A stretch of 64,000 bases of DNA from Pseudoruegeria sp. SHC-113. Lineage in GTDB: Bacteria > Pseudomonadota > Alphaproteobacteria > Rhodobacterales > Rhodobacteraceae. Made by a program: the position numbers and the translations under genes. Below the pieces are notes generated by a model. It did no database searches, was not told the origin of the DNA, and saw only the letters and a list, made by a program, of their open reading frames with translations. How positions within the stretch are numbered: the stretch's first letter is position 1; each line of letters starts with the position of its first letter. Shown in pieces: positions 1-7,482 of this stretch. The stretch spans positions 744,001 through 808,000 of the forward strand of contig NZ_JAHUBR010000001.1 of assembly GCF_025376885.1 (NCBI RefSeq), in the 5' to 3' direction.

Positions 1-180
1 CACGCCACCCCCCGCCGCCTGCGCGGCGATGTCCTGCAGGGTGAGCCGGTGCAGCGAGGAGGGGGGATCGATCCGCCCTTCCATTCCCGCGAAAGCCTCT
101 GACAGCAGATCCCGCAGCGCCCGACAGGCCGCTTCATCCGGCTGGGTGAGGCGGCGGGGGCGCAGGCCTGCCTCGCTCAC
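1..180 (-). CDS. GNAT family N-acetyltransferase, N-terminal part (runs off the window)
   Basis: The first 60 codons of a minus-strand gene that continues beyond position 1. The GTG start at 180 overlaps the cobN stop as GTGA, so the two are co-transcribed and translationally coupled. The visible protein begins VSEAGLRPRRLTQPDEAACR and contains an EGRIDPPSSLHRLT stretch, which I recognise from a group of GNAT acetyltransferases. The acetyl-CoA loop (RxxGxG/A) would lie outside the window, so the fold is inferred from the N-terminus only. It would be the last visible gene of the riboswitch-headed cobalt/B12 operon; its substrate is unknown. Confidence 0.6.
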   Translation of the reverse strand, partial: MSEAGLRPRRLTQPDEAACRALRDLLSEAFAGMEGRIDPPSSLHRLTLQDIAAQAAGGGV

Positions 181-3100
181 GGCAGCAGCGCCGCGATCCG
201 GGCGCGGGCGGAGTTGGAGCGCGGCTGCCAGAGGCCGCGATCGACGGCCTCCTGCAGGCGTTCGGCGATCTCTTTCAGGGCAGGCGCGTTGTGTTCTGCA
301 ATGAAATCGCGGGTGGCTTCGTCTTCCAGAAAGGCCCCTTCCACGAGGTCGAAATGATGGCCCTTCACCGCGCCCGTGGTGGCGGCGAAGGCAAAGAGGT
401 AATCCACCGTCGCCGCGATCTCGAAGGCGCCCTTGTAGCCGTGGCGCTTCACGCCATCGATCCACTTCGGGTTCACCACGCGGGAGCGCACGACGCGGCT
501 GATTTCCTCGTCCAGCGTGCGGATCTGCGGGCGTTCGGGGCGGGAGTGATCGTTGTGGTAGATTGGCCGGTCGCGCCCCTGCAGCGTGGCCACAGCCGCC
601 GCCGCGCCGCCTTCGAACTGGTAGTAATCGTCGGAGTCGAGCAGATCGTGCTCGCGGTTGTCCTGGTTCTGCACGATGGCCTCGGCTTCGCTGAGCCGCG
701 TTTCAAAGGCGCTGCGCGCCCGCGTGCCTTCCGCGCCCTTGCCATAGGCGTAGCTGCCCCATTGCAGGTAGGCCTCGGCCAGATCGGCCTTGTCGGCCCA
801 GAGCCGCTCGTCGATCATCGCCTGCAGCCCCGCGCCATAGGCTCCGGGTTTGGAGCCAAAGACGCGGAACGCACCGCTTTCACCTTCGGTGCGCGCGCGG
901 GCGGCAGCCGGGTTCTGCTCGGCAGGCTCGTCCAGCGCCATCACCGCCCGCGCGGCGCTGTCGACCAGTGCGATGAGCTGCGGAAAGGCGTCGCGGAAGA
1001 AGCCGGAAACCCGCAGGGTGACATCCACGCGGGGGCGGCCCAGCACGGAGGCCGGGAGCACCTCGAAGCCTGTGACACGGCGGTTGGCGCTGTCCCACTT
1101 TGGCTTCACGCCCATCAGCGCAAGGCATTGGGCGATGTCATCGCCGCCGGTGCGCATGTTGGCGGTGCCCCAGGCGGTGAGCAGCAGGCTGCGCGGCCAG
1201 TCGCCATGCTCCTGCAGATGGCGCTCGATCAGGAGGTTGGCGGATTTCCACCCCAGTGCCCAGGCCGTGGGCGTGGGCACGGCACGGCTGTCGACCGAGT
1301 AGAAGTTGCGCCCCGTAGGCAGCACATCAAGCCGCCCGCGCGTCGGCGCGCCGGAGGGGCCGGGCGGCAGGAAGCGGCCCGAAAGCGCGGTGAGCAGGCC
1401 TGCACTTTCCTGCGGGCCGCAAGCGGCGACCATGGGCGCGACAGTCTCGCGGGCATGGGCGAGCACCTCGGCGCTCAAGGAGCCGGGGGCGTCGCCATCA
1501 CCGTCCAGTAGCAGCGCGGCGAAGAGCTCAAGCCTTTCGATGGTGTCGCCCGTGCTGCGCCAGTTGGCGCTGTCTACGTTGGCGAGGCATTCTGGGCGCG
1601 GGCCGTCCCACGGCGCGGCCATCTCGGCGGACAGCGGGTCAAAGCCAAGCGCCAGATCGTCCGCCAGTGCGCGGATCAGGGAGGCATCGGCCCCTTTGCC
1701 CGCGCCGCGCGGCACGCGCACCAGCGCCTGCACCAGATCGCGCGCCAGCCGCCCCTCCGGCGCTTGGCCGAAAATGTGCAGCCCGTCGCGGATCTGGGCT
1801 TCCTTCAACTCGCAGAGATAGGCGTCGAGCTTGGCCAGATCGCTCTCCTCATCCTCCCCGGTGAGGCCTGCATCGGCATCAAGACCGGTGGCCGAGGTCA
1901 TCGACAGGATCTCGCGTTTCAGATGGGCGATGCGGCGCGGGTCCACCCCGGCGGCCTCGTAATATTCGTCCACCAGCGCTTCGAGGTCCTTCAGCGGCCC
2001 GTAGGTTTCGGCGCGGGTCAAGGGCGGGGTGAGGTGATCCACGATCACGGCTTGCGCGCGGCGCTTGGCCTGCGTGCCCTCGCCGGGATCGTTGACGATG
2101 AAAGGGTAGATGTGGGGCATCGGCCCGAGCACGGCCTCGGGCAGGCAGTCTTCCGAGAGCGACAGCGCCTTGCCCGGCAGCCATTCGAGATTGCCGTGCT
2201 TGCCCATATGCACAATCGCCTGCGCGCCGAAATGGTGGCGGAGCCAGAAATAGAAGGCGAGGTAGTTGTGCGGTGGGACGAGATCGGGGGAGTGGTAGGT
2301 TTCCGTTGGGTCGATGTGATAGCCGCGCGCGGGCTGCACGCCGACGCAGGCATTGCCGAAGCGGAAGATGGAGAGGGCGAAATGGCCCTCGGGCGGAGTG
2401 CCCGTGGCGGGTGAGGAAGCCTCCGGCGGGGATATTTTTGGAACAAAGTAGGGATCGGCTTCAGGCTTGCCCCAGCGATCCTCGATGCGGGATCGCACGG
2501 CCCAGGGCAGCGCATCATAGGCGGCGCGGTAGGCGGTGAGGCTCAAGGCCTCGCCGCCGTCTCGGGTGGCGCGATCGGTGAGCCAGTTGGTGGGGCCGGC
2601 GAGGATCTGCGCCATGAGGGCGTCGGCATCCTGCGGCGGGGTGTCGATCCGGTAACCGGCTTGCGCAAGGCTTTTCAGCGCGAGGACGGTGGCGGCGGGG
2701 GTATCGAGCCCGACGCCATTGGCGAGGCGGCCGTCCTTGTTGGGGTAGTTCGCCAGCACCAGCGCGACTTTGCGCTCCGGTTCCTTGGTGCTGCGCAGGG
2801 CGGCCCAGTTGGCGGCGAGATCGGCGACGAACTCCACCCGATCGCCGCGCGCCTTATAGGTGGCGATGGGGCATTCGGTGGCTTCGTCAAAGAAGGCCTC
2901 GCCCTTGAAGGAGATCGCGCGCGACAGGATGCGGCCGTCGACTTCTGGCAGGGCGACGTTCATCGCGATATCGCGCCCCGAAAGCCCGGTGACGCCGCTT
3001 TCCCAGGCGCTTTCGGTGCCAGCGGAGAGCACCACCTGAAAGATCGGGGCTTCATTGGCGGCGGGGCTGGCGAGCGGGTTCTCCGCTGTGGCGTCGCCCT

Positions 3101-3920
3101 GATGTGGGGAGCCTGTGGCGAAGGCGGTGGCGTTGAGGATCACCGAAGGGGGCGCTTCGGCGAAGAGGCTTTGCAGCGTGGCGGCGGAGAGCGGATCCTT
3201 CAGCGAGGCGACGAAGACGGGCAGGGGGTTCAGCCCGCGCCGCAGCAGAGATTTCACCAGCCGGTTGATCGGGTTGAGCCCCGCGCCCTGCACGAGCGCG
3301 CGGTAGAAGACGATGGGAACGACGGGTGCGCCGTCTGTCCAGTGGCTTTGCGCTGCAGCGAGGCCCGCGATGCCGTCGCCGGGCCAGTAGACCCCGGCCT
3401 TCAGGAGCGGCGCGGCGGCGGCGGGTTTTTCGCCGCCGTCGATCATCGCCTTGGCGTAGCTCAGGAACCGTGTGGCGTTCTCTGGGCCGCCTTCCACCAG
3501 ATAAGCCCAGAGGGCTTCGTAATCCTCGTCCGAGACTGTCGAAAACTCGCGCAAGGTGGCGTCGGGCTTGTCGTCGCCGGGCAGGGCGGCGAAGGGCACG
3601 CCTGCCTCGCGCAGGCGAGCGGCGTATTGCTCAAAACCGTATTTCCAATAGGCCGCGCCGCCCAGCACGCGGGCCACGACGAGTTTGCATTTCGACGCAC
3701 AGGCGTCGATGTGCAGATCCACCGACATCGCGTGTTGCAGGTGCATGAGGCTCGCAAGCCGCAGGCCCGGCGGGGCTTCCATCTCGCCGCGCGCGGCGCT
3801 GAGTGCGGCGAGTTCGGTGTCGGCGGCGGAGATGAACAGCAGATCAGACGGGCTCTGGCCCAGATCGACCGGTTCGCTTCCGTCTTCGATGGCGCCGGGG
3901 GTGGCGGCGAGCAGGTGCAT
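177..3920 (-). CDS. cobN: cobaltochelatase subunit CobN
   Basis: Large (1247 aa) subunit of the ATP-dependent CobNST chelatase, which inserts cobalt into hydrogenobyrinate a,c-diamide in the aerobic B12 pathway. The family-specific core is clear: the segments HMGKHGNLEWLPGKALSLSE, PFIVNDPGEGTQAKRRAQA and DHLTPPLTRAETYGPLKDLE lie near residues 570-680. I start it at ATG 3920 (MHLLAATPGAIEDGSE); the open frame reaches 3956, but the 12 extra codons do not look like the family. cobS and cobT are not in the window. Oddity: between PEADPYF and the HFALSIFRFGN segment there are about 20 Pro-rich residues (VPKISPPEASSPATGTPPEG) encoded partly by a dispersed repeat (2420-2453). Fourth gene of the cbtB-cbtA-cobW-GNAT-cobN operon. 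Confidence 0.95.
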   Translation of the reverse strand: MHLLAATPGAIEDGSEPVDLGQSPSDLLFISAADTELAALSAARGEMEAPPGLRLASLMHLQHAMSVDLHIDACASKCKLVVARVLGGAAYWKYGFEQYAARLREAGVPFAALPGDDKPDATLREFSTVSDEDYEALWAYLVEGGPENATRFLSYAKAMIDGGEKPAAAAPLLKAGVYWPGDGIAGLAAAQSHWTDGAPVVPIVFYRALVQGAGLNPINRLVKSLLRRGLNPLPVFVASLKDPLSAATLQSLFAEAPPSVILNATAFATGSPHQGDATAENPLASPAANEAPIFQVVLSAGTESAWESGVTGLSGRDIAMNVALPEVDGRILSRAISFKGEAFFDEATECPIATYKARGDRVEFVADLAANWAALRSTKEPERKVALVLANYPNKDGRLANGVGLDTPAATVLALKSLAQAGYRIDTPPQDADALMAQILAGPTNWLTDRATRDGGEALSLTAYRAAYDALPWAVRSRIEDRWGKPEADPYFVPKISPPEASSPATGTPPEGHFALSIFRFGNACVGVQPARGYHIDPTETYHSPDLVPPHNYLAFYFWLRHHFGAQAIVHMGKHGNLEWLPGKALSLSEDCLPEAVLGPMPHIYPFIVNDPGEGTQAKRRAQAVIVDHLTPPLTRAETYGPLKDLEALVDEYYEAAGVDPRRIAHLKREILSMTSATGLDADAGLTGEDEESDLAKLDAYLCELKEAQIRDGLHIFGQAPEGRLARDLVQALVRVPRGAGKGADASLIRALADDLALGFDPLSAEMAAPWDGPRPECLANVDSANWRSTGDTIERLELFAALLLDGDGDAPGSLSAEVLAHARETVAPMVAACGPQESAGLLTALSGRFLPPGPSGAPTRGRLDVLPTGRNFYSVDSRAVPTPTAWALGWKSANLLIERHLQEHGDWPRSLLLTAWGTANMRTGGDDIAQCLALMGVKPKWDSANRRVTGFEVLPASVLGRPRVDVTLRVSGFFRDAFPQLIALVDSAARAVMALDEPAEQNPAAARARTEGESGAFRVFGSKPGAYGAGLQAMIDERLWADKADLAEAYLQWGSYAYGKGAEGTRARSAFETRLSEAEAIVQNQDNREHDLLDSDDYYQFEGGAAAAVATLQGRDRPIYHNDHSRPERPQIRTLDEEISRVVRSRVVNPKWIDGVKRHGYKGAFEIAATVDYLFAFAATTGAVKGHHFDLVEGAFLEDEATRDFIAEHNAPALKEIAERLQEAVDRGLWQPRSNSARARIAALLP
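2420..2453 (+). repeat. dispersed ATATTT repeat, short form, inside cobN
   Basis: This copy reads CTCCGGCGGGGATATTTTTG followed by GAACAAAGTAGGG. The same string occurs in reverse at 61849-61872 and, with changes, at 18018-18053 and 28405-28443. It lies antisense within cobN and is translated in frame as roughly YFVPKISPPEA without a stop or frameshift. Confidence 0.85.
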
Positions 3921-3954
3921 GGATCGGGGCCTTGGTGTTACGGGGCCGGAGGGC

Positions 3955-3984
3955 ACCTCCGGCGGGGATATTTTCAGTCAGAAG
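3955..3984 (+). repeat. dispersed ATATTT repeat, short form, cobN-GNAT junction
   Basis: Reads CACCTCCGGCGGGGATATTT then TCAGTCAGAAG. The core matches the copy in cobN; the tail CAGTCAGAAGAG matches the copy at 38350-38415. It fills most of the 53-base gap between cobN and the upstream GNAT, and its tail supplies the last codons and the TGA stop of that GNAT. Confidence 0.75.
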
Positions 3985-4441
3985 AGCGGAGCGGTTTTTC
4001 CATGAAGAGGCTGGCGGGGTGTTCCTCATAGGCACCGAAGGGGCCGCGGACCGTATAGCCCAGATCGCTGTAGAGGGCGACGGCGGCAGCGAGTTTCTCT
4101 CCGGTTTCCAGCTTGACGGAAGGCAGGCCGAGGGCGCTGGCGCGGGCTTCGAGATCGGCCATCAGGGCGCGCGCGGTGCCGCGCCCGCGCCCCTGTGGCG
4201 TGACGTAGAGGCGTTTCACTTCGCCGTAGCCGTCGCATTCACAGAGCGCGACGCAGCCCGCCGGGGTGCCTCCCGCGGTGCGGGCGACAAGGAAGGTGAT
4301 CCCCGGCGCGGCCAGCTCGGCGGCGGTGAAGGTGAAGCATTCATCTTCCGAGTAGACCTCGCGCAGGGCGGCCTCGGAGCCTTCGATGAGGGCGGCGGCG
4401 TCCGGGGTGAGGGGGCTTTCGGCGGCGATGGTGAGCGTCAT
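3974..4441 (-). CDS. GNAT family N-acetyltransferase
   Basis: 155-residue single-domain GNAT enzyme. The acetyl-CoA binding motif A is visible as VKRLYVTPQGRGRGTARALM near residues 74-93 (R-G-R-G-T/A loop), followed by the usual motif B region ending in LGYTVRGPFGAYEEHPASLF. The organisation resembles small cytosolic acyltransferases of the PhnO/YjcF type; the acceptor is unknown. It sits between cobW (7 bases upstream) and cobN, so it is probably expressed under the cobalamin riboswitch. Its last residues (RSSD and stop) come from a dispersed repeat, so the original C-terminus may have been replaced. Confidence 0.85.
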   Translation of the reverse strand: MTLTIAAESPLTPDAAALIEGSEAALREVYSEDECFTFTAAELAAPGITFLVARTAGGTPAGCVALCECDGYGEVKRLYVTPQGRGRGTARALMADLEARASALGLPSVKLETGEKLAAAVALYSDLGYTVRGPFGAYEEHPASLFMEKPLRSSD

Positions 4442-4448
4442 GGGGATC

Positions 4449-5522
4449 TCAGGCCTGCAGGGCCGCTTCGATGGCGGCGCGGTCGAGCCCGGCCTGACCG
4501 ATCACCACGAGCCGCGCCTCGCGGGGCTCATCGGCGGCGATGGGGCGGTCGAAATAGGTGTCCACCCGCGGGCCAACCGCCTGCAGCGTGAGGCGCATCG
4601 GCTTGCCGGACACGGCGGCGAAGCCCTTCAGGCGCAGGATGTCATGGGCGCGGATCACCTCGGCCACCTGTGCGGCGAAGGCCTTGGCATCGCTGATTTC
4701 TGGGAGGGTGACGACGAAGCTTTCGAAATCGTCGTGATCGTGATCGTGGTGATGATGGTCGTGATCGTCGTGGTCGTGATCATCGTCGTGGTGGTGATGG
4801 TGATGCACCTCGTGGCGCGCGGCCAGATCGTTTTCCGCGCCGATGTTCTGGCCCAGCAGCACTTCGACGGGGAGCGCGCCCATGGTGGATTTCACGACCT
4901 GTACCCCTTTGCGGCTTTCGCCACGCAGGCGGGTGGCCAGCGCCTCGGCCTCTTCCGGGGTGAGCAGATCGGATTTGTTGACCACGATCATGTCGGCGCA
5001 GGCGACCTGATCCTCGAACAGCTCGGAGAGCGGCGTTTCGTGATCGAGGTTTTCGTCCAGTTTGCGCTGGGCATCCACGGCAGCGACGTTATGGGCAAAA
5101 CGCCCTTCCGTCACAGCCTTGCCGTCCACCACTGTCACCACGCCATCCACGGTGACGCGGGTGGAGATCTCGGGCCAGTTGAAGGCGCGCACCAAGGGCT
5201 GGGGCAGGGCAAGGCCGGAGGTTTCGATCACGATGTGATCGGGGGCGTTCTCACGGGCGAGCAGCTTTTCCATCGTCGGGATGAAATCATCAGCCACGGT
5301 GCAGCAGATGCAGCCGTTGGAGAGCTCCATCACGTCCTCTTCGGTGCACGTCTCGTCGCCGCAGCCTTTCAGGATGTCGCCATCCACGCCGAGATCGCCG
5401 AACTCGTTGATGATCAGCGCGATGCGCTTGCCGTTGGCGTTCTGCAGCATGTGGCGGATGAGGGTGGTTTTCCCGGCGCCGAGGAAGCCGGTAACGACGG
5501 TGGCAGGGATCTTTGCGGGCAT
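4449..5522 (-). CDS. cobW: cobalamin biosynthesis G3E GTPase CobW
   Basis: 357-residue G3E-family metallochaperone GTPase, thought to deliver cobalt to the CobNST chelatase. Walker A is GFLGAGKTT (residues 12-20), the metal-site CxCC is in SNGCICCTV, and the guanine-specificity motif is VVNKSD. An unusually His/Asp-rich linker, including a run of six His and repeated DH units, lies around residues 230-260 before the CobW C-terminal domain. The start at ATG 5522 is preceded by AAGGACG at good spacing; the frame extends 15 codons further without a ribosome site. Next to cobN and in the same riboswitch-headed operon, which fits a role in the cobalt insertion step. Confidence 0.95.
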   Translation of the reverse strand: MPAKIPATVVTGFLGAGKTTLIRHMLQNANGKRIALIINEFGDLGVDGDILKGCGDETCTEEDVMELSNGCICCTVADDFIPTMEKLLARENAPDHIVIETSGLALPQPLVRAFNWPEISTRVTVDGVVTVVDGKAVTEGRFAHNVAAVDAQRKLDENLDHETPLSELFEDQVACADMIVVNKSDLLTPEEAEALATRLRGESRKGVQVVKSTMGALPVEVLLGQNIGAENDLAARHEVHHHHHHDDDHDHDDHDHHHHDHDHDDFESFVVTLPEISDAKAFAAQVAEVIRAHDILRLKGFAAVSGKPMRLTLQAVGPRVDTYFDRPIAADEPREARLVVIGQAGLDRAAIEAALQA

Positions 5523-5588
5523 CGGGGGCGTCCTTGCATGAGGGGATTGCGGAAGTCCGCGGGCCACAGGGGCGGCCCGCGGTAAAGA

Positions 5589-6320
5589 TCAGGCGGAGCG
5601 GCTCTGGCTCCAGAAATGCCCGGCAACGAAGCCAAGCAGGGCCCAGGCCATGCAGCCCACGGCAAGCGTGCGTGCGACGAAAAGGGCTGCGAGTTCGGGC
5701 GGGGCGACACCGGCGTAGCCGTCCAGATGCGGTGCCCCGATGACGTGGGGCGCGAGGATCAGCGCGAACCCGGCGAGCGGCAGCCAGAGCCCGGTGCCGA
5801 AGGCGATGAAGGCCAGCCCAACGACCGTGGCAACCACCGTGGTGATCCACCAGTATTGCCGCAGCACGACGTCGGCGGCGGGGGTGCCGGGAAGCTCCGG
5901 GTAGAGCCCTGCCGCCGGGGCGAGTTGCACGGCAATGAAACCGGCAAGCCCCCAGACGAGGCCGCTCTTGGCCGAAACAGCCACGCCGAACTGCGCCGCG
6001 AGGGCGAAGCCTGCCACCAGTATCAGGCCAAAGCCCGTGTAGGTGATCATGTTAACGGCGGCCGTCATCCCGTGGCGGGCGAGCGCGTTTTCTTCCGCCT
6101 CCTCTTCCGCGGCATGGCCTTCTGCGTTTTCCGTGGGTGCAGAACCATGGCCTTCGGCCTCGTTGATCACGAGCACCCCGGCGTAGTGGGATTTCGCACC
6201 GGTTTCATACTCCTCGCCTTCGAGGAGCACCGGGGTCACAAGCCAAAATTGCAGCAAGGCGGCGATCAGCCCTGCTGCAACACCAGCGAACAACGCGCTG
6301 GTCAGGATTTTCTGAAACAT
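5589..6320 (-). CDS. cbtA: cobalt transporter subunit CbtA
   Basis: 243-residue integral membrane protein of the CbtA family, first predicted as a cobalt transporter because of B12-riboswitch control and partnership with CbtB. The N-terminus MFQKILTSALFAGVAAGLIA is a membrane helix followed by an acidic, His-containing loop (about residues 50-80). Several more hydrophobic segments follow, including the typical QLAPAAGLYPELPG motif and the WWITTVVATVVGLAF helix. The start is ATG 6320; the frame reads on to 6482, but that would overlap cbtB and lacks similarity. The ribosome site is weak, so translation may be coupled to cbtB, which ends 19 bases upstream. Confidence 0.93.
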   Translation of the reverse strand: MFQKILTSALFAGVAAGLIAALLQFWLVTPVLLEGEEYETGAKSHYAGVLVINEAEGHGSAPTENAEGHAAEEEAEENALARHGMTAAVNMITYTGFGLILVAGFALAAQFGVAVSAKSGLVWGLAGFIAVQLAPAAGLYPELPGTPAADVVLRQYWWITTVVATVVGLAFIAFGTGLWLPLAGFALILAPHVIGAPHLDGYAGVAPPELAALFVARTLAVGCMAWALLGFVAGHFWSQSRSA

Positions 6321-6339
6321 GAGTCGGGGTGGCCGCGGC

Positions 6340-6510
6340 TCAGTGGCAGGGGAAGGCGATGGCGTGGCGCGTGTCGTGGGCGGCGTCGTGGAACACCGTA
6401 GCCTGCGCGAAGCCTGCAAAGAACAGCAGGCCAATGCCGAAGGCAGCCGCGCCAAGGATCGGCAGAAGGCCAGAGCGGGCACCGGCGGCGGAATGGGTCA
6501 GGGTCGTCAT
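6340..6510 (-). CDS. cbtB: cobalt transporter subunit CbtB
   Basis: 56-residue single-pass membrane protein, partner of CbtA. It has one hydrophobic helix (LLPILGAAAFGIGLLFFAGF) and ends in the CbtB signature HDARHDTRHAIAFPCH-like His/Cys tail (here VFHDAAHDTRHAIAFPCH), presumably a metal site. The start at ATG 6510 is preceded by GAGGAG eight bases away; eight further codons upstream are open but less likely. It is the first gene after the cobalamin riboswitch. Confidence 0.93.
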   Translation of the reverse strand: MTTLTHSAAGARSGLLPILGAAAFGIGLLFFAGFAQATVFHDAAHDTRHAIAFPCH

Positions 6511-6555
6511 TCGTTGTCTCCTCGTCTCCGTCACACCCGACGGATCATTGGTTTT

Positions 6556-6755
6556 TGGGTGCAGGGCTGGTCTCCTGGCTCGCGGGTCATGGCGCGGCGT
6601 CCTCCTTCCCGGCGTTTCGGCCAGTGGGTCTTGGACGGGCGCTCACCGCTTACAGTCGCGGGGGCGGCTGAGGCTTCAGGCCCCGGATTGGGTCACCTTC
6701 ACCATCATTCCCATTTCATCCCCGGGCGCTTTGCGCCGTGTCGGGGAACCTTACG
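6556..6755 (-). ncRNA. cobalamin (AdoCbl) riboswitch
   Basis: Read on the minus strand, the leader shows the family landmarks in order: a GGTTCC start, AATGGGAATGATGGTG, the core GCCGCCCCCGCGACTGTAAG with GCGGTGAGC after it, the B12-box region ACCCACTGGCCG, and the closing GAGCCAGGAGACC followed by AGCCCTGC. It ends about 45 bases before the cbtB start, so it probably controls cbtB-cbtA-cobW-GNAT-cobN, switching them off when cobalamin is plentiful. The ends are approximate. Confidence 0.95.
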
Positions 6756-6905
6756 AGGATTGTTGTGCGCCGTGGGGTGGGCCGTGGTCAAGCTTATTCG
6801 CTGGTATCAACAGGCGCGACGTGGGGGCGGCTCCATCTGGTTGCGCTAACGGCACCGCCGCGAATTTCGTTTGCCAAGGCCCGCTTTGGGGGTATCACTT
6901 GGCGC

Positions 6906-7343
6906 ATGACACTTTCGCCCATTCGCACCGCCACCCGGCATGATCTTCCCGCCATCGAGCGGGTCTTCTCCGCGGCCTACTCGGAGTATGAGTTTGTTAT
7001 CAAGGGCTTGCCGGATATGGCGGCGGGCGTGGCCGAAGCTGTCGCCGCCCATGAGGTCTGGGTGGTGGAGAATGATCACGCCATCGTCGGCTGCCTGATC
7101 CTGAAGGAATTCGAGGACTCGCTGCAGGTGGTGAATGTGGCCACCACGCCGGAAGTGCGCGGGCAGGGGCTGGGCGGCATGATGATGCGCTTTGCCGAGG
7201 CCGAAGGGGCTCTGCGGGGCGTGGATTGCCTGCGGCTGGCGACTCATGTGGATATGCCCGGCAACGTAGAGATGTACCGCCACCTCGGCTGGGAAGAGAC
7301 CGGCCGCGACGGGATGCGTGTCTTCATGGAGAAGGTGCTTTAA
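6906..7343 (+). CDS. GNAT family N-acetyltransferase
   Basis: 145-residue GNAT protein. The acetyl-CoA loop is VNVATTPEVRGQGLGGMMMR (Q/R-G-x-G-L-G), and the C-terminal motif MYRHLGWEETGRDGMRVFMEK is typical of small acetyltransferases. The start at ATG 6906 fits the domain; upstream codons of the same frame run into the riboswitch region and are not protein-like. It is transcribed away from the riboswitch operon. The substrate is unknown. Confidence 0.85.
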   Translation: MTLSPIRTATRHDLPAIERVFSAAYSEYEFVIKGLPDMAAGVAEAVAAHEVWVVENDHAIVGCLILKEFEDSLQVVNVATTPEVRGQGLGGMMMRFAEAEGALRGVDCLRLATHVDMPGNVEMYRHLGWEETGRDGMRVFMEKVL

Positions 7344-7378
7344 GCGCTCGTTCCGCTCAAAAGGGTCACTCAATATCT

Positions 7379-7387
7379 TGTGGATAA
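7379..7387 (-). promoter_or_regulatory. DnaA box (perfect TTATCCACA)
   Basis: TGTGGATAA on the plus strand is the exact complement of the DnaA consensus box TTATCCACA. It lies in the 139-base gap before smc. Confidence 0.5.
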
Positions 7388-7449
7388 CTAATCCACTGCT
7401 GCCACATGGGGTGTGCCAGCATTGACTCAAAGCTGATTCCCCCAAACAC

Positions 7450-7458
7450 TGATCCACA
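7450..7458 (+). promoter_or_regulatory. DnaA-like box (TGATCCACA)
   Basis: One mismatch to TTATCCACA, in opposite orientation to the perfect box 62 bases away. A third weaker match, TAATCCACT, is at 7389-7397. Confidence 0.35.
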
Positions 7459-7482
7459 AGAGGAATCAACACAGGCCACCCA

